Source of the DNA: a virus
DNA length: 26,507 nt
Reading direction: 5' to 3' (one strand)
IMG/VR virus record: IMGVR_UViG_3300027974_000142
Location: 1-26,507 of that record
Within the stretch, counting starts at the first letter, position 1. Every line of letters starts with the position of its first letter. The notes below the pieces were generated by a model. That model worked only from the letters and a program-made list of their open reading frames with translations, ran no database searches and was not told where the DNA came from. A program made the translations under genes and the position numbers. Shown piece by piece: positions 18,901 through 25,807 of this stretch.

Positions 18901-20136
18901 ACTCTGGCTTCTCCTTTTGCCCTTGGCGCTGGTAATTTGTTCTCAGTGTTGGTTGGCACAGTCAATGTGTCTACAACTGGCTCATTGACAGCTCCTACAG
19001 CCTATGTTACTTCCAACTTCCTTGCTGCTACAAACAGTGCAAACTCCCTCCAAGCTGCTAAGTCTGCTTTGGTAGGTGTGTACTTCACAGTGGTTGGTTC
19101 AGGCTTTGCACCCGACGGCACCACCTCTGTTGCGGCTGGTCAGTTCCTGACTGTTGTTTACAATGGCGTGAACTACGCGTGGGACGTGATTAATTCAGTG
19201 GCAACAGGCGGAGACCTCACAAGCATTGGTCAAGTGTGCTATGGCGCACAAACTGCGCTTGTGTTCACACCTGAGCAAGCACCCCCAACAAATCTATGGC
19301 GCTTTGATGCCATCACCCCAACTGAAATCATCAGCGATGCTTTGCGTGGCGTTGGTTTCAATGGTGTGCCTCAGGCCAAATTTGTTGAGCGCGGCATTGC
19401 CTCTGTTAATGCGTTATCAACCGACAGCCAGCGTTATTTCAACCCCTTTGGCTTCATTGCCTATTATGGTTCATACATTCAGAACGCGGCTGGAGCGTTT
19501 ATTCCCCCATCACCTTATGTGACTGGTGTGGCAGTTCGCCGTTATCGCGCTGAAGGTTATCAGTTCCCTCCTGCTGGTGTTAAGTATCAGCTCGTTGATG
19601 CTGTGGCTGTGCAGATTCCTATCAACTCCGCTCAGCAAAACTTGCTGAATCCCGAGGGTTGCAATGCAATTCGCACACTGCCTGGTTATCCTCAAACTGC
19701 TGTGTTCATCTGGGGCGGTCGCACCCGCGTCAACGCCAAAGATGCTCAACAGAAGTTGTACCAGTTTGTGAACACACGCGTTATTCTGAACGTGGTGTAT
19801 GGTTCATTGCGCAATGCTTTCGACAGTCAAATCTTTAATGTGATTGACGGTTTTGGCGTGGCATTCAACCAAATCATCTCGGTTGGTAATAGTGTGCTGA
19901 ACCAACTGTATGTCCAAGGTGCTTTGTACGGCGCTCGCCCTGCCGACGCTTTCCAAGTCATTTGCGACAGTCGCATTAACACACCTGATACACTTGAGAA
20001 TGGCATCATTAATGCGAAAGTGTTTGTGACGCCTGTTCCGACTTTGGAACGCATTCAAATTGACCTCATTCGTGTGGCGATTGGCCAAATGTCCAACGAA
20101 CTCAGTGCACGTGGCCTAGGCACTGGTAGCAACTGA
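15928..20136 (+). CDS. Contractile tail sheath protein, giant form
   Basis: A 1402-residue sheath. The N-terminus (GAPGVYINEQ, residues 12-21) and the C-terminal domain (about 1180-1390, with GCNAIRTLPGYPQTAVFIWG, GRTRVN, YGARPADAFQVICDSRIN and PVPTLERIQIDLI) are typical of myovirus sheaths; these parts form the helical tube that contracts to drive the inner tail through the cell envelope. Between them is an insertion making it roughly two to three times the usual sheath length. It includes two copies of a Gly/Thr-rich beta domain (residues about 617-700 and 932-1014) with the signature YTPGTYT, and a segment with VGHGLTAGQKV between them. Such domains occur in other cyanophage virion proteins and would project from the tail surface. 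No Shine-Dalgarno is close to the ATG. Confidence 0.9.
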   Translation: MATFSLGSGNTPGAPGVYINEQAGLAASAAIASFSTVYMLVETEESVPVTIFPYNTPVPVTSLNDYLVLNGGVVPTERIPALSYECVNEFFQNAQVGDLRVVRVGTPNQIVEIEFLPSGTKTSSTGLPSALMAGDLVYVQMLINGNRLVAGDGATGFDANGEWLGVPVTIPVNYVAGDEVNNRKISRAIAVAVAAAISSNPAVSSSVYVRDFGLLYDLDPTQYVLSDTSYVSIAATIFDGSVTVITEVVPVGSENVFMQNTYNIANIIGQQGNLLRVPQDYIQTIGTAFDGQQDQGYLVTPTAYAQFDAEGRSAVGAAAAAHCASNNYKWMALADPGPFLVTGINKYLNFTPHQAAANLVTGLSYLVDNAIYQWTGADVAYNRATYQSLVSGVSAQTAVTESTNSVSASTKIGLLDSNLFTAVSTAGQSDYGVYELNSTDFWPVTLPIQKVTLSGAGSSTNDLYPYNGTEVYVIAPSYTPLTTSTYSQNYVYLATSASAASAILTQVNNAGGTAAAIAATLTPTGAILPQGGVGTGSTFTVSYATPYWDLPVTINGQTSDLIQNVTSGTVGVNTLHLPGTLQDPTNTYRLNFVSRTILNPSVAVGGIAPAGNVGPVASIGAIIGGSAYTPGTYTGVSLLGGNGTLAVATITVSATGTVTAVAVTTPGTGYYVGDTLTAADTALGGGGGSGFSCKVATVTGQVNNKYTGAIKFNIVGHGLTAGQKVFFTQPILAGATQVIKNTTKVVQNAYYATPIDANNFVVSSSLNNYTSQSYIQFVNQTISKLPTILYSNTIGGNITAATLSELTTVPLVRARKYAFDSSSVFSQAASSAVAPTTSASAPGVSVYFNTSAVILGNTLISPFGEDYATAGWLPSLNLPTPTVTPVATVDNAYCVPTVDQNFDSEAFLVPAIQAINGGNYSAAVTGTLGPILTFGAITVGSGYTPGTYTNVALTGGTGYGATADVTVGALGTVTGVTLVSGGWGYTVGGSLTLASPFALGAGNLFSVLVGTVNVSTTGSLTAPTAYVTSNFLAATNSANSLQAAKSALVGVYFTVVGSGFAPDGTTSVAAGQFLTVVYNGVNYAWDVINSVATGGDLTSIGQVCYGAQTALVFTPEQAPPTNLWRFDAITPTEIISDALRGVGFNGVPQAKFVERGIASVNALSTDSQRYFNPFGFIAYYGSYIQNAAGAFIPPSPYVTGVAVRRYRAEGYQFPPAGVKYQLVDAVAVQIPINSAQQNLLNPEGCNAIRTLPGYPQTAVFIWGGRTRVNAKDAQQKLYQFVNTRVILNVVYGSLRNAFDSQIFNVIDGFGVAFNQIISVGNSVLNQLYVQGALYGARPADAFQVICDSRINTPDTLENGIINAKVFVTPVPTLERIQIDLIRVAIGQMSNELSARGLGTGSN
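17776..18027 (+). repeat. Sheath insertion domain, copy 1
   Basis: Encodes residues 617-700: strand, YTPGTYTGVSLLGG, a valine/threonine-rich pair of strands, then GTGYYVGDTLTA and a run of Gly. Same order as copy 2 about 945 bases downstream. Confidence 0.75.
18721..18969 (+). repeat. Sheath insertion domain, copy 2
   Basis: Encodes residues 932-1014: YTPGTYTNVALTGGTGYGA, TVGALGTVTGVTLVSGG, WGYTVGGSLTLA. Clearly related to copy 1 in protein sequence, with diverged DNA, so the duplication is not recent. Confidence 0.75.
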
Positions 20137-20153
20137 TGATAAAAGAGAGCACA

Positions 20154-20435
20154 ATGTACAGGGATTTAAACCTCCGCATCCCGAGCGCTCTCCTTTTCTC
20201 TCTTGAAAAACGGGCGACAGAGCAAGGTTTGTCACTTGATGAACTTTGCCTGTCGCTTCTTTCAGGCCAAGAAATGGAAAAACCTTTGGTGGACCCAGAC
20301 TTCTATTCTTCTTTAAGTCATGCAGACTTAAGAAATGAAATACGTTTGGTCATTGAAAGTGCGCTCCCAACCCAAGAGACACGAAAGCGTGTCAACGCTC
20401 TACAATTTCTTATCACTAAGCGTTATATAAGATGA
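20154..20435 (+). CDS. Ribbon-helix-helix (Arc/CopG-like) protein
   Basis: A 93-residue protein. Its first 33 residues fit the ribbon-helix-helix DNA-binding fold: beta strand LNLRIP, helix A SALLFSLEKRATEQG, turn LS, helix B LDELCLSLLS. The rest (about 34-93) is an acidic and helical tail of unknown role. These proteins dimerise, insert the strand pair in the DNA major groove and usually repress. Start 20154 is preferred because it begins just before the strand and AGAG lies 4 bases upstream; ATG 20136, overlapping the sheath stop as TGATG, would add six residues. Its place between sheath and baseplate genes is unusual and suggests a late-gene regulator. Confidence 0.6.
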   Translation: MYRDLNLRIPSALLFSLEKRATEQGLSLDELCLSLLSGQEMEKPLVDPDFYSSLSHADLRNEIRLVIESALPTQETRKRVNALQFLITKRYIR

Positions 20436-20809
20436 GCCAACCGGTAGTTTTATCTCCCAATATTCGAGGATTGAGTTACCCACTAAAGGTGCTCAATGGA
20501 AACCTCTCAGTAAGCACAGACTATGCGCTCGTTACTCAGCAAATTCGCAGTGTCATAGAGACTCGTTACTACGAGCGGGTGATGAGGGCTAGTTATGGGA
20601 TTGGTGACTATGTTCTTGAGATTTTGAACCCTCCTCAAATCAATTCAGCAATTCAAACTTCAATCTACCAAAATGTAGACGGTCTTACAAATCTCAGTGT
20701 TAACGGGGACTGGGAGACCCAAGGAGAAAACGGGTTATATAAAATCATTATTTTGTATGAAGTGCAGGGTGTTCCACAACCCCCACTTAACTTCACTCTG
20801 GCCAGCTAG
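20432..20809 (+). CDS. Baseplate wedge protein, gp25 / gpW-like
   Basis: A 125-residue protein of the GPW/gp25 family, close in length to T4 gp25 (132). The core IRGLSYPLKVLNG (residues 11-23) and the key helix VTQQIRSVIETRYYERVMRA (about 34-53) followed by SYGIGDYVLE reproduce the family's I-x-x-I-x-T-x-x-x-E-R-x-M-x-x-x-Y-G pattern. In contractile tails this protein belongs to the conserved baseplate wedge and triggers sheath contraction. The ATG overlaps the preceding gene by ATGA; no Shine-Dalgarno. The candidate late promoter GGGTAAAAT overlaps its stop. Confidence 0.85.
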   Translation: MSQPVVLSPNIRGLSYPLKVLNGNLSVSTDYALVTQQIRSVIETRYYERVMRASYGIGDYVLEILNPPQINSAIQTSIYQNVDGLTNLSVNGDWETQGENGLYKIIILYEVQGVPQPPLNFTLAS

Positions 20810-20817
20810 GGTAAAAT
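20809..20817 (+). promoter_or_regulatory. Candidate late promoter motif GGGTAAAAT for the portal gene
   Basis: Overlaps the end of the baseplate gene and lies 41 bases before the portal ATG. Predicted +1 is near 20824. Confidence 0.55.
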
Positions 20818-20849
20818 CAATCAACAGAGGCAAACTCTAAGAGGTATGG

Positions 20850-22241
20850 ATGGCGAATAGATTTAAGACGGCGCCAGTTCCTAATGGTGAGGTTGCACGT
20901 TATACGAGCGATCCTTACAATTTATCAAGCATCTACATGTTTGGTTCGTCCTCACCTTTTACTGGTCAGGGCAACACCATTGTGCGTCCAAATGATGACC
21001 TTCTTATTCAAAAAGGCGGAAACAGGGCGTTATCAGTTTATCAACGATTGTTGTTTGATGAACAACTACAAGGGTGCTTCTCAAAACTTCTTCAAGAAGT
21101 AACATCGAGGCCGTGGTTTATTCAACAATACTCGGATAAGCCTGGTGACATGGCTGTTCGTGACTTTGTTGCTGAAGTCCTTGAAGAAATGCCCTTGGAC
21201 GATATCTACAAGGGCCTTGCAGAGTGCCTCATAGTTGGTTTTTCTGTAGGGGAGGTGATGTGGAAGAAAACTACTCGTGGTGTTATTCCTTATGACGTTC
21301 GAATGCGTGACCAGCGCCGGTTTGTGTTTCAAGAAGAGGAGAACGCACAAACGGGTTTCACAATGCGTTGCTTGACTTTCAACCGTATGTTCGAAGGTGT
21401 TGAGTTACCGCAACGTAAGTTCATCGTGAATCGTTATTGGGTGAGTCATAATGGCGATCCTTACGGTTCATCACTTGGCCGTATTCTCTACCCTCTCATT
21501 AAGTTTCGTCGTCGGGCTATTGAATCTTACGTTTTATACGGGGACCGCTATGCAACTCCTACAGCTGTTGCTAAAGCTCCGCTAAGTGCTAGCACACAAG
21601 AACTTGATACACTTTACGACCATCTCTCTAATTTGTCGCAGGAAACTGCAATGATTTTGCCAGAGGGTTATGAGTTGGACTTTGTGGAACCCCATGGCTC
21701 TCCAGACGTGTTCAAAAACCTTATTGACTACATTGATAAAGAGATCAGTGTGTTAATTTGTGGTGAAAATGAAGCAGGTCAAGCAGAGCATGGATCGCGC
21801 GCTTCTTCGCAAGTAGCCAATGTAGTTCGTGTGGTGAAAGCCTCGGAGTTGTCCGAGATGATTTCACAGAATCTCACTCAGTCGCTAATTCGTTGGATTG
21901 TTGATCTAAATTTTGGAACAGATGTTGCAGCACCTTTGCTGACTCGAGAGTTTCGTATTGAAGAATCACCATTACAAATGACGGATGTAGCTCTGATGAT
22001 TCAGTCAGGGTTTACACCAAGGAAACAATGGATTGAGCGTCACTTTCGAGTGGAGCTTGAAGATAAGAAAGAGGCTGCACCTCCTCCTCAGGAAAACACC
22101 ACCACCTACAATCCCGACCAAGACAAAGATCTTTTTGGGTCTGTGTTTGGAAATTCACAAGATAGTCAATCAAAACCTTTCGGGGATGAAGGTGTTTCTG
22201 AAGACACTACAGCGGACGACGCAGATGACGATGAAGGGTAA
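20850..22241 (+). CDS. Portal protein, Mu gp29-like (DUF935)
   Basis: A 463-residue portal. Recognisable parts are the stem-region lead LLFDEQLQGCFSKLLQEVTS (about residues 67-86), RPWFIQ, the segment NGDPYGSSLGRILYPLIKFR (about 201-220), FGDRYATP-like YGDRYATPTAVAKA, and CGENEAGQAEHGSRAS (about 306-321), corresponding to the GTHALGEVH-like region of Mu portals. The C-terminal 70 residues are acidic and disordered. Portals form a dodecameric ring at one capsid vertex through which DNA is pumped and to which the tail attaches. AAGAGG lies 5 bases before the ATG. The late promoter motif of the next gene overlaps its 3' end. Confidence 0.88.
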   Translation: MANRFKTAPVPNGEVARYTSDPYNLSSIYMFGSSSPFTGQGNTIVRPNDDLLIQKGGNRALSVYQRLLFDEQLQGCFSKLLQEVTSRPWFIQQYSDKPGDMAVRDFVAEVLEEMPLDDIYKGLAECLIVGFSVGEVMWKKTTRGVIPYDVRMRDQRRFVFQEEENAQTGFTMRCLTFNRMFEGVELPQRKFIVNRYWVSHNGDPYGSSLGRILYPLIKFRRRAIESYVLYGDRYATPTAVAKAPLSASTQELDTLYDHLSNLSQETAMILPEGYELDFVEPHGSPDVFKNLIDYIDKEISVLICGENEAGQAEHGSRASSQVANVVRVVKASELSEMISQNLTQSLIRWIVDLNFGTDVAAPLLTREFRIEESPLQMTDVALMIQSGFTPRKQWIERHFRVELEDKKEAAPPPQENTTTYNPDQDKDLFGSVFGNSQDSQSKPFGDEGVSEDTTADDADDDEG

Positions 22242-22244
22242 AAC
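22236..22244 (+). promoter_or_regulatory. Candidate late promoter motif GGGTAAAAC for the scaffold gene
   Basis: Overlaps the stop of the portal gene and lies 35 bases before the GTG at 22271. Predicted +1 is near 22251. Confidence 0.5.
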
Positions 22245-22270
22245 TGAAACACCAGGTCACTTTAAGTACT

Positions 22271-24928
22271 GTGTTCACAAAAAAGATACACGTCTTCAAA
22301 GCCGGTGATCAGACCTCTGCTCAAGGCGTCCAAAGGAAATTTACTCCTAAGGAACTTAAGCAAGTCGTTGACAACTATGACCCGTCTATTCATGAAGCGC
22401 CCTTAGTTCTTGGCCATCAAGGAGACAACGACAGTTTGCCTTCTTTTGGTTGGATTAAAGGTTTTCAAAGTGATGGTCAGAATCTGTTTGCTGAAGTAGC
22501 ATTCACAGATGTTGCCAAAGATCTCGTCAAAGACGGCCACTACCGCAAGGTTTCAATCTCTTTCTACTCCCCTGACTCCCAAATCAACCCACACAAGGGT
22601 GAGTGGAGTGCCCGTCATTTAGCATTGCTTGGAGCTTCACCACCAGCTGTGAAAGGCCTCGAGCCTTTCTCTTTTGCAGAATGGGGTGACTGCTTTGACT
22701 TTGCTGTTGCTTTGTCTCCCGCTGACCTCTTTGATGATGAACTTGGACCGACGATGATCGTCGATAAAAGTCCACTCGAAATGTTGAAAGAAAAGCTTGA
22801 GGAAGTCCGTAAAGACGTCACGTCTGCCGTGTCTGATTTACAGGACTCTCAACAAGACCAAAAAACACAACAGACTGACGAAGTTGCTGCCTCTGGCGGA
22901 TCTTCAGATGACGCCAGTCCAGATAACCCAAGCCAACAGTTTACCGAAAGGAAACGTGAAGGCACTGAAATCGCTCAGCAAACGGCTGAACTTGAAGACA
23001 ATCTCCCCGAGGACCAATTTATGGAAGATAAGAACATCAGCCGTAAGCGCACGCCCGGTGCCAACGGCCAAGTGATGCAAGTTGTAGAAAATATCTACAA
23101 AGAGCCTCGCAAAGAGCGCAAAGCCGCCGCTGACCGCTCAGAAGAAGCCAAACGCCAAATCAAAGAAGGCAAGTTTGGCAAAGCTCATGAAACTGAAGAG
23201 CTCGAAAAGGACGAAGACGCCAAAATGTCTGACGATCATAAAGAGCTGCACCCTAACCAGCGCAAGCTTGACAAAAACAAGAATGGCAAACTCGAGGCTG
23301 AAGACTTCAGGCACTTACAAAAGCACGGTCCTTTGAAGAAAGGCGAACACCCTGATGACAAGGCTGACCACTCTGAGCATGACTTTGACGAAGTGTCGGT
23401 GAAAACCAACCCCTCTCCTGGAGTTGTGAAGTTTGGTAAGAAGTCTGAGCCCGATGACGACGACGATACCGGTCGTTTTGAGACCGCCCGATCAACTAAG
23501 AACGGCTATGAAGACCGTATGCAAACTGGTAAGTCTGGCGATGGCAGCGACACAGGTCGCTTCAAAACCGCTAAAAGCAGTGCTCAAGATGTTAATCGTA
23601 TGCAAACTGCGATGAATGGCGAGCAAGACGCCGACCGTGTGAAGACTGCTAAAGAAGCCGAAATGGCCGAAGATGGCCCTGAGCGTTGGGCCGGTCAATC
23701 TGACAGTTATGAACGTGTTAACAACATGGACCAATATGATGTAGATGCCAAGTCTTACGGTGTGAATGCACCTAAAACAGCCTCTGGTGCAAACCCGGCT
23801 GGTCGTGAAGACTCTGCCACTAAGTTCCCTACAGAAACTGAAGAGACCCCCGACAACGAAGTGTTTGCTGTCAGCACTATCAACGTCATGTCTGACGGTT
23901 CAATGCGGGTTCTTCGTCAGAAGAGTTCTGATGGTCGTAAAGCTGTCAAAGGCGGTGCCATTGACCACGCTGAACCCGAAGCTGCTGAAGTTACTGGCCC
24001 TATGGGTGTTTCAACTCATGCTGAAGGTGATGACGAAGACGAACCCGGCAACATTAAACAAGGCAAAGTAAAACTAAACAAGGGTCAACTGGTTCCCGGT
24101 GAATATGAAGGCGGTGTAGCCCAAGTTGTTGGTCCTGACGGCGCTTTTGCCGAAGTTCCCAGTGGTGAGAAGAAAGCTACTAGCAAGCAGCTTACACCTG
24201 GCGCAATGGACGCAGTTGACGAAGCTGATCAAACCGTTGGTCCCGATGGTGCTTTCGCTGAGGATAACTTGAGCGGCACTTTCCAAGGCGGCCCCAACCA
24301 AACGACTAAAAAGTCTGGTGGCGTGTTTGCTGAAGAGCATGGCGAGAAGAAGCCCTACACCAAAACTGGTTTTGGCTCCACTTATGACGAAGATGGTGGT
24401 GATGACGAAGGCGGAGACAGCGATGCTGACTTCAATGAACTCTCTGCTGACCACTGCGGCATGAACTACAACATGGGTTCTTCAGGTCAAGCCCGTTCAG
24501 TTGGTTTCCCCGAGCAAATGTACGAAGAGCTTCAGTCACTGAAGAACAAGTATGCTGAACTTGAGCGTAAGCACGCTGAAGAGAAGATGAATGCTCGCCG
24601 TGAAAAAATGGCTGGTGCTATTGGTCATCTTTATACCGAGGGTCGCCTTACTGACGGCATCATGCCTGAGCAGGAGCTCATTTCCTACTGCGAAGGTCTG
24701 GAGTTTGGTACTCTTGAGTTTAGCGAAGGCGAAACTCCTGCCACCAAGCTGCTTGGCTTATTGAGCAAATTGCCTCCTATGGTTTCCTATGGAGAAGTAG
24801 TTCAAGGCGGCACATTCCAGTTTGCTGAAGAAGATCTTGACCCTCATGCTAAGGCATTGAAGATGGTTGAGTCTTCTGAAGGCAAAATGGACTATGTTGA
24901 AGCCCTGAAGAAGGCCATGTATTCCTGA
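22271..24928 (+). CDS. Head maturation protease/scaffold-type protein (Mu gpI-like)
   Basis: An 885-residue protein started by GTG (no in-frame ATG lies between the previous in-frame stop and this site). Residues about 1-130 resemble the N-terminal domain of Mu-like gpI: FTPKELKQVVDNYDP, HEAPLVLGHQGD, SFGWIKGF, LFAEVAF, YRKVSISFY, LALLGASPPAVKG. In Mu this gene makes the capsid protease and internal scaffold. From about 160 to 740 the protein is very hydrophilic and acidic, with repeats, an EF-hand loop (Asp334-Asp345) and several FAE tripeptides. The C-terminus is helical (YEELQSLKNKYAELERKHAE, about 753-772) and ends with a scaffold-like domain. No catalytic residues are certain. It should fill the prohead, guide capsid assembly and be removed before packaging. 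Confidence 0.7.
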   Translation: MFTKKIHVFKAGDQTSAQGVQRKFTPKELKQVVDNYDPSIHEAPLVLGHQGDNDSLPSFGWIKGFQSDGQNLFAEVAFTDVAKDLVKDGHYRKVSISFYSPDSQINPHKGEWSARHLALLGASPPAVKGLEPFSFAEWGDCFDFAVALSPADLFDDELGPTMIVDKSPLEMLKEKLEEVRKDVTSAVSDLQDSQQDQKTQQTDEVAASGGSSDDASPDNPSQQFTERKREGTEIAQQTAELEDNLPEDQFMEDKNISRKRTPGANGQVMQVVENIYKEPRKERKAAADRSEEAKRQIKEGKFGKAHETEELEKDEDAKMSDDHKELHPNQRKLDKNKNGKLEAEDFRHLQKHGPLKKGEHPDDKADHSEHDFDEVSVKTNPSPGVVKFGKKSEPDDDDDTGRFETARSTKNGYEDRMQTGKSGDGSDTGRFKTAKSSAQDVNRMQTAMNGEQDADRVKTAKEAEMAEDGPERWAGQSDSYERVNNMDQYDVDAKSYGVNAPKTASGANPAGREDSATKFPTETEETPDNEVFAVSTINVMSDGSMRVLRQKSSDGRKAVKGGAIDHAEPEAAEVTGPMGVSTHAEGDDEDEPGNIKQGKVKLNKGQLVPGEYEGGVAQVVGPDGAFAEVPSGEKKATSKQLTPGAMDAVDEADQTVGPDGAFAEDNLSGTFQGGPNQTTKKSGGVFAEEHGEKKPYTKTGFGSTYDEDGGDDEGGDSDADFNELSADHCGMNYNMGSSGQARSVGFPEQMYEELQSLKNKYAELERKHAEEKMNARREKMAGAIGHLYTEGRLTDGIMPEQELISYCEGLEFGTLEFSEGETPATKLLGLLSKLPPMVSYGEVVQGGTFQFAEEDLDPHAKALKMVESSEGKMDYVEALKKAMYS
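23270..23305 (+). other. EF-hand calcium-binding loop within the scaffold-type protein
   Basis: Residues 334-345, DKNKNGKLEAED, fit the 12-residue EF-hand loop: Asp at 1, Asn at 3 and 5, Gly at 6, Leu at 8 and an acid (Asp) at 12. Helix-like flanks QRKL and FRHLQKH are present. Only one such loop is seen. Confidence 0.6.
23465..23656 (+). repeat. Imperfect tandem repeats in the scaffold-type protein
   Basis: Residues 399-462 contain units beginning DTGRFETAR (399), DTGRFKTAK (427) and DADRVKTAK (453), with half-units DRMQTGK and NRMQTAM between them, giving about five 12-16-residue units with the pattern R-[FMV]-x-T. The repeat is visible in the protein more than in the DNA. Confidence 0.7.
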
Positions 24929-24935
24929 GACGATA

Positions 24936-25721
24936 ATGGACCTCCTTTCAACTGTAGGACAAGCTACTAAGCGAAGGGAGGATTACTTCTCACAAGCCAA
25001 AGCACTAGCCAAAAAGTACAAGACTCAGGAAAGTCTTGAAAGCATGATGGCAAAAGATGCAAAGGTTATCGTCAAAGGACTTCGTGATAAGCAAATGAGA
25101 TGGGATGAGTATGAGCGAACATTGCTCGACAAAACTCTCATCTCTGCGCTTGCGGCGGTTTATCTTGGTGCTGGAAACAGCAAACCAGACGATAAAATGG
25201 AGAAGGCATGGCCCACTATCATAGGTGACATGCTGCCGCCACTTGTGAAGTTCCTCTCTGAAACAAAGATGCGCATCGATGACGGCATACTACGCCTTGG
25301 GGACAAAACAATGGATTTTGCAGACTACGACGACACTGACGATGACTATGACCTTGAAGGAGTCATCCCTGGGGCAGACGACTTAGCCAATGATGAACTG
25401 CTAGGAACCAACCCCGCAGAACAAAATGCTATCAAAGCAGCGAAAAATGCTGGAATGGGGGCAACCTGGATTGGACTGGCCGCGCGAGTTATCCGCTACA
25501 TTGCAAACCCAACTTACTCTTTTTTCAATCTTGGCAGCTACATGAAGCACCAAGAACAAGGTTATAAAGAAATGCGCCGGGTTGGAGTCCAAGACAAAAA
25601 GACATGTAAAGACTGCACTCGATACCATGAGGCAGGTTGGCAACCCATTGGGTCATTGCCAATGCCAGGAAAAGGGTGCACGTGTTTTGACAATTGTCGG
25701 TGTTCGATTGAATACCGTTAA
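24936..25721 (+). CDS. Minor head protein, Mu gpF / SPP1 gp7-like
   Basis: A 261-residue protein. The N-terminal two thirds are helical with an Asp-rich acidic patch (about residues 128-140). The C-terminal 45 residues carry the cysteine pattern of the phage head morphogenesis family: KKTCKDCTRYHEAGWQPIG, LPMPGKGCTC and NCRCSIEYR, that is CxxC...CxC...CxC with the final CRC-hydrophobic-Tyr. Family members are minor capsid proteins bound to the portal and needed for head assembly or DNA ejection. It lies 7 bases after the scaffold gene, without a strong Shine-Dalgarno. In Mu the F gene precedes the protease gene; here the order is reversed. Confidence 0.75.
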   Translation: MDLLSTVGQATKRREDYFSQAKALAKKYKTQESLESMMAKDAKVIVKGLRDKQMRWDEYERTLLDKTLISALAAVYLGAGNSKPDDKMEKAWPTIIGDMLPPLVKFLSETKMRIDDGILRLGDKTMDFADYDDTDDDYDLEGVIPGADDLANDELLGTNPAEQNAIKAAKNAGMGATWIGLAARVIRYIANPTYSFFNLGSYMKHQEQGYKEMRRVGVQDKKTCKDCTRYHEAGWQPIGSLPMPGKGCTCFDNCRCSIEYR

Positions 25722-25807
25722 TGGGTAAGATTCTTTATCTAAACTGGGTACCAAAAACCAGTCCCAGAGCAAACAAACATTTGAAGTCCATTCTATAGGA
25801 TAAAATC
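25722..25807 (+). promoter_or_regulatory. Structured leader before the decoration gene
   Basis: The 86-bp gap holds paired elements CTGGG (25744-25748) and CCCAGAG (25763-25769), also ACTGG with CCAGT, then CATTTGAAGTC (25778-25788) and the ribosome site AGGA 7 bases before ATG 25808. The same hairpin-plus-CATTTGAAGTC order precedes the capsid gene. Confidence 0.45.

Noticed and set aside
25721-25798. 25-codon ORF starting at TAATG after the minor head gene
   Set aside because: It has no Shine-Dalgarno and coincides with the paired leader elements also seen before the capsid gene, where no ORF exists; more likely a leader.
25798-25807. AGGATAAAATC as a further late promoter motif
   Set aside because: It ends one base before the ATG, leaving no room for a transcript start; AGGA is the ribosome site.
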